Assembly: GCA_003486725.1 (NCBI GenBank)
Contig: DNGD01000194.1
Location: 1-6,624 of the forward strand
Length of the DNA: 6,624 bases
Direction: 5' to 3'
Source: Rhodospirillaceae bacterium
GTDB taxonomy: Bacteria; Pseudomonadota; Alphaproteobacteria; UBA9219
Positions within the stretch are counted from its first letter, which is position 1, and the number at the start of each line of letters is the position of its first letter. Positions 6,159 to 6,624 of this stretch are shown here, piece after piece. The notes under the pieces were generated by a model. The model ran no database searches, was not told the origin of the DNA, and saw only the letters and a list, made by a program, of their open reading frames with translations. Both the position numbers and the translations under genes were made by a program.

Positions 6159-6172
6159 AATTATTAATAATT
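6159..6172. repeat. Perfect 14-base AT-only palindrome
   Basis: AATTATTAATAATT is identical to its own reverse complement. It lies midway between the divergent starts of the DUF1150 gene (6114) and the membrane-protein gene (6239), where an operator or the AT-rich core of a promoter would sit. Being made only of A and T, it could also be a chance result of local composition. Confidence 0.6.
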
Positions 6173-6191
6173 AGCGTGTCATATGAAATGT

Positions 6192-6213
6192 ACCTTGCGA
6201 ATCAAGGTTTTTT
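6192..6213 (+). terminator. Terminator-like hairpin with T-run in the leader of the membrane-protein gene
   Basis: ACCTTG (6192-6197) pairs perfectly with CAAGGT (6203-6208) across a five-base loop, followed directly by TTTTT (6209-6213). This is the layout of an intrinsic terminator on the plus strand, although the six-pair stem holds only three G-C pairs. It lies just 25 bases ahead of the next start codon, so it would either stop read-through coming from the CCA-adding gene or act as an attenuator in the leader of the downstream operon. Confidence 0.5.
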
Positions 6214-6238
6214 GGAAATCTCAGACCAAGAGGATAAA

Positions 6239-6571
6239 ATGACAGAGAAAGTCCTGTACTGGGTAACAATGGTGTCTGCCGCAACGGCATTCCTTTTGTT
6301 CATCGCGAACGCAAGCTTGATCCACAGCAATCAACAGATTCAAGCTGACATCAACCAGAAGCAAATGGTCGTGAACACGGCACAGAGAGTCATGCCTCTT
6401 AATCAGCAGCTTTCGAACGCCTTGTATGATTCATCGGTCAAGAAGAACGACGCAAAAATCCGTGATTTGTTGACGACACAAGGCTTCAAACTGCCAGAAA
6501 AAGTAGAAAGCGGCGCGGCCAAGATTGCAGAGCAGCCCAAAGCCAAGAAACCCGTCAAGGAAGAGGAGTAA
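6239..6571 (+). CDS. Small single-pass membrane protein, function unknown
   Basis: A 110-residue protein I do not recognise. Seen: a short N-terminus (MTEK), one strongly hydrophobic segment (about residues 5-27, with VSAATAFLLFIANASLI), then a Gln/Asn-rich helical stretch with heptad-like hydrophobic spacing (about 30-64, suggesting a coiled coil), a second amphipathic part (70-90), and a highly charged tail, KAKKPVKEEE. This is the layout of an anchored helper or scaffold protein; the side of the membrane is unclear. The frame is open back to a TTG at 6149, but the ATG at 6239-6241 has AAGAGGA just upstream (about five bases), whereas the TTG has none and would place the terminator-like hairpin inside the gene. 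The next gene starts five bases after its stop, so the two form an operon. Confidence 0.72.
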   Translation: MTEKVLYWVTMVSAATAFLLFIANASLIHSNQQIQADINQKQMVVNTAQRVMPLNQQLSNALYDSSVKKNDAKIRDLLTTQGFKLPEKVESGAAKIAEQPKAKKPVKEEE

Positions 6572-6576
6572 GTTAA

Positions 6577-6624
6577 ATGACCAGCGCAAAAACAAATCTG
6601 ACGCCACAGAACCTGTTGGTTCCG
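6577..6624 (+). CDS. Start of a downstream gene (partial, 16 codons)
   Basis: The ATG at 6577-6579 is preceded by GAGGAG (6563-6568), eight bases upstream and inside the last codons of the membrane-protein gene. The frame is open to the window edge and reads MTSAKTNLTPQNLLVP. The spacing and strong ribosome site support a real cotranscribed gene, but 16 polar residues do not identify it. Confidence 0.6.
   Translation, partial: MTSAKTNLTPQNLLVP

Noticed and set aside
6149..6238. Extension of the membrane protein back to a TTG at 6149, or a leader peptide from that frame
   Set aside because: There is no ribosome site ahead of the TTG, and the stretch contains the palindrome and terminator-like hairpin expected of an untranslated leader.

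Overview
The window looks like a chromosomal segment of an alphaproteobacterium with moderate G+C. Three genes point there: a GST-fold protein with the hallmarks of FzlA (the alphaproteobacterial FtsZ-binding cell-division factor), a DUF1150 protein (a family known essentially from Alphaproteobacteria), and a CCA tRNA nucleotidyltransferase next to a MoxR/DUF58 pair, an association I recall from alphaproteobacterial genomes. I would not name a lower taxon. There are no RNA genes, CRISPR arrays, insertion sequences or phage genes, and no gene-free stretch longer than about 125 bases.

Left and centre (81-4543, minus strand): six genes run in one direction. In transcription order they are a MoxR-type AAA+ ATPase, a short DUF58 protein, FzlA, an exported SIMPL/DUF541-like protein, an alpha/beta-hydrolase (carboxylesterase/thioesterase family) and an HNH nuclease. 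Gaps are 9, 78, 14, 24 and 15 bases, so they could form one operon. The 78-base leader of fzlA is the only plausible internal promoter site. The last gene meets, tail to tail over a shared TTAA, the possible end of a plus-strand membrane protein that begins outside the window.

Right (4544-6624): a 94-base divergent promoter region separates moxR from the plus-strand CCA-adding enzyme. That gene overlaps convergently by 14 bases with a small minus-strand DUF1150 gene. After a 124-base AT-rich intergenic region holding a perfect 14-base palindrome and a terminator-like hairpin, a new plus-strand operon starts: a 110-residue single-pass membrane protein of unknown function, then the first 16 codons of a second gene.

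Most of the content is ordinary alphaproteobacterial core genome. The points most worth checking are the reduced MoxR-DUF58 module (two genes only, degenerate metal site in the DUF58 protein) that reads into fzlA, and the structured leader of the uncharacterised membrane-protein operon. Several starts were moved from the longest open frame because a Shine-Dalgarno sequence decides them (moxR at a GTG, DUF1150 at 6114, the membrane protein at 6239). I found no clear evidence of a new defence or mobile system.
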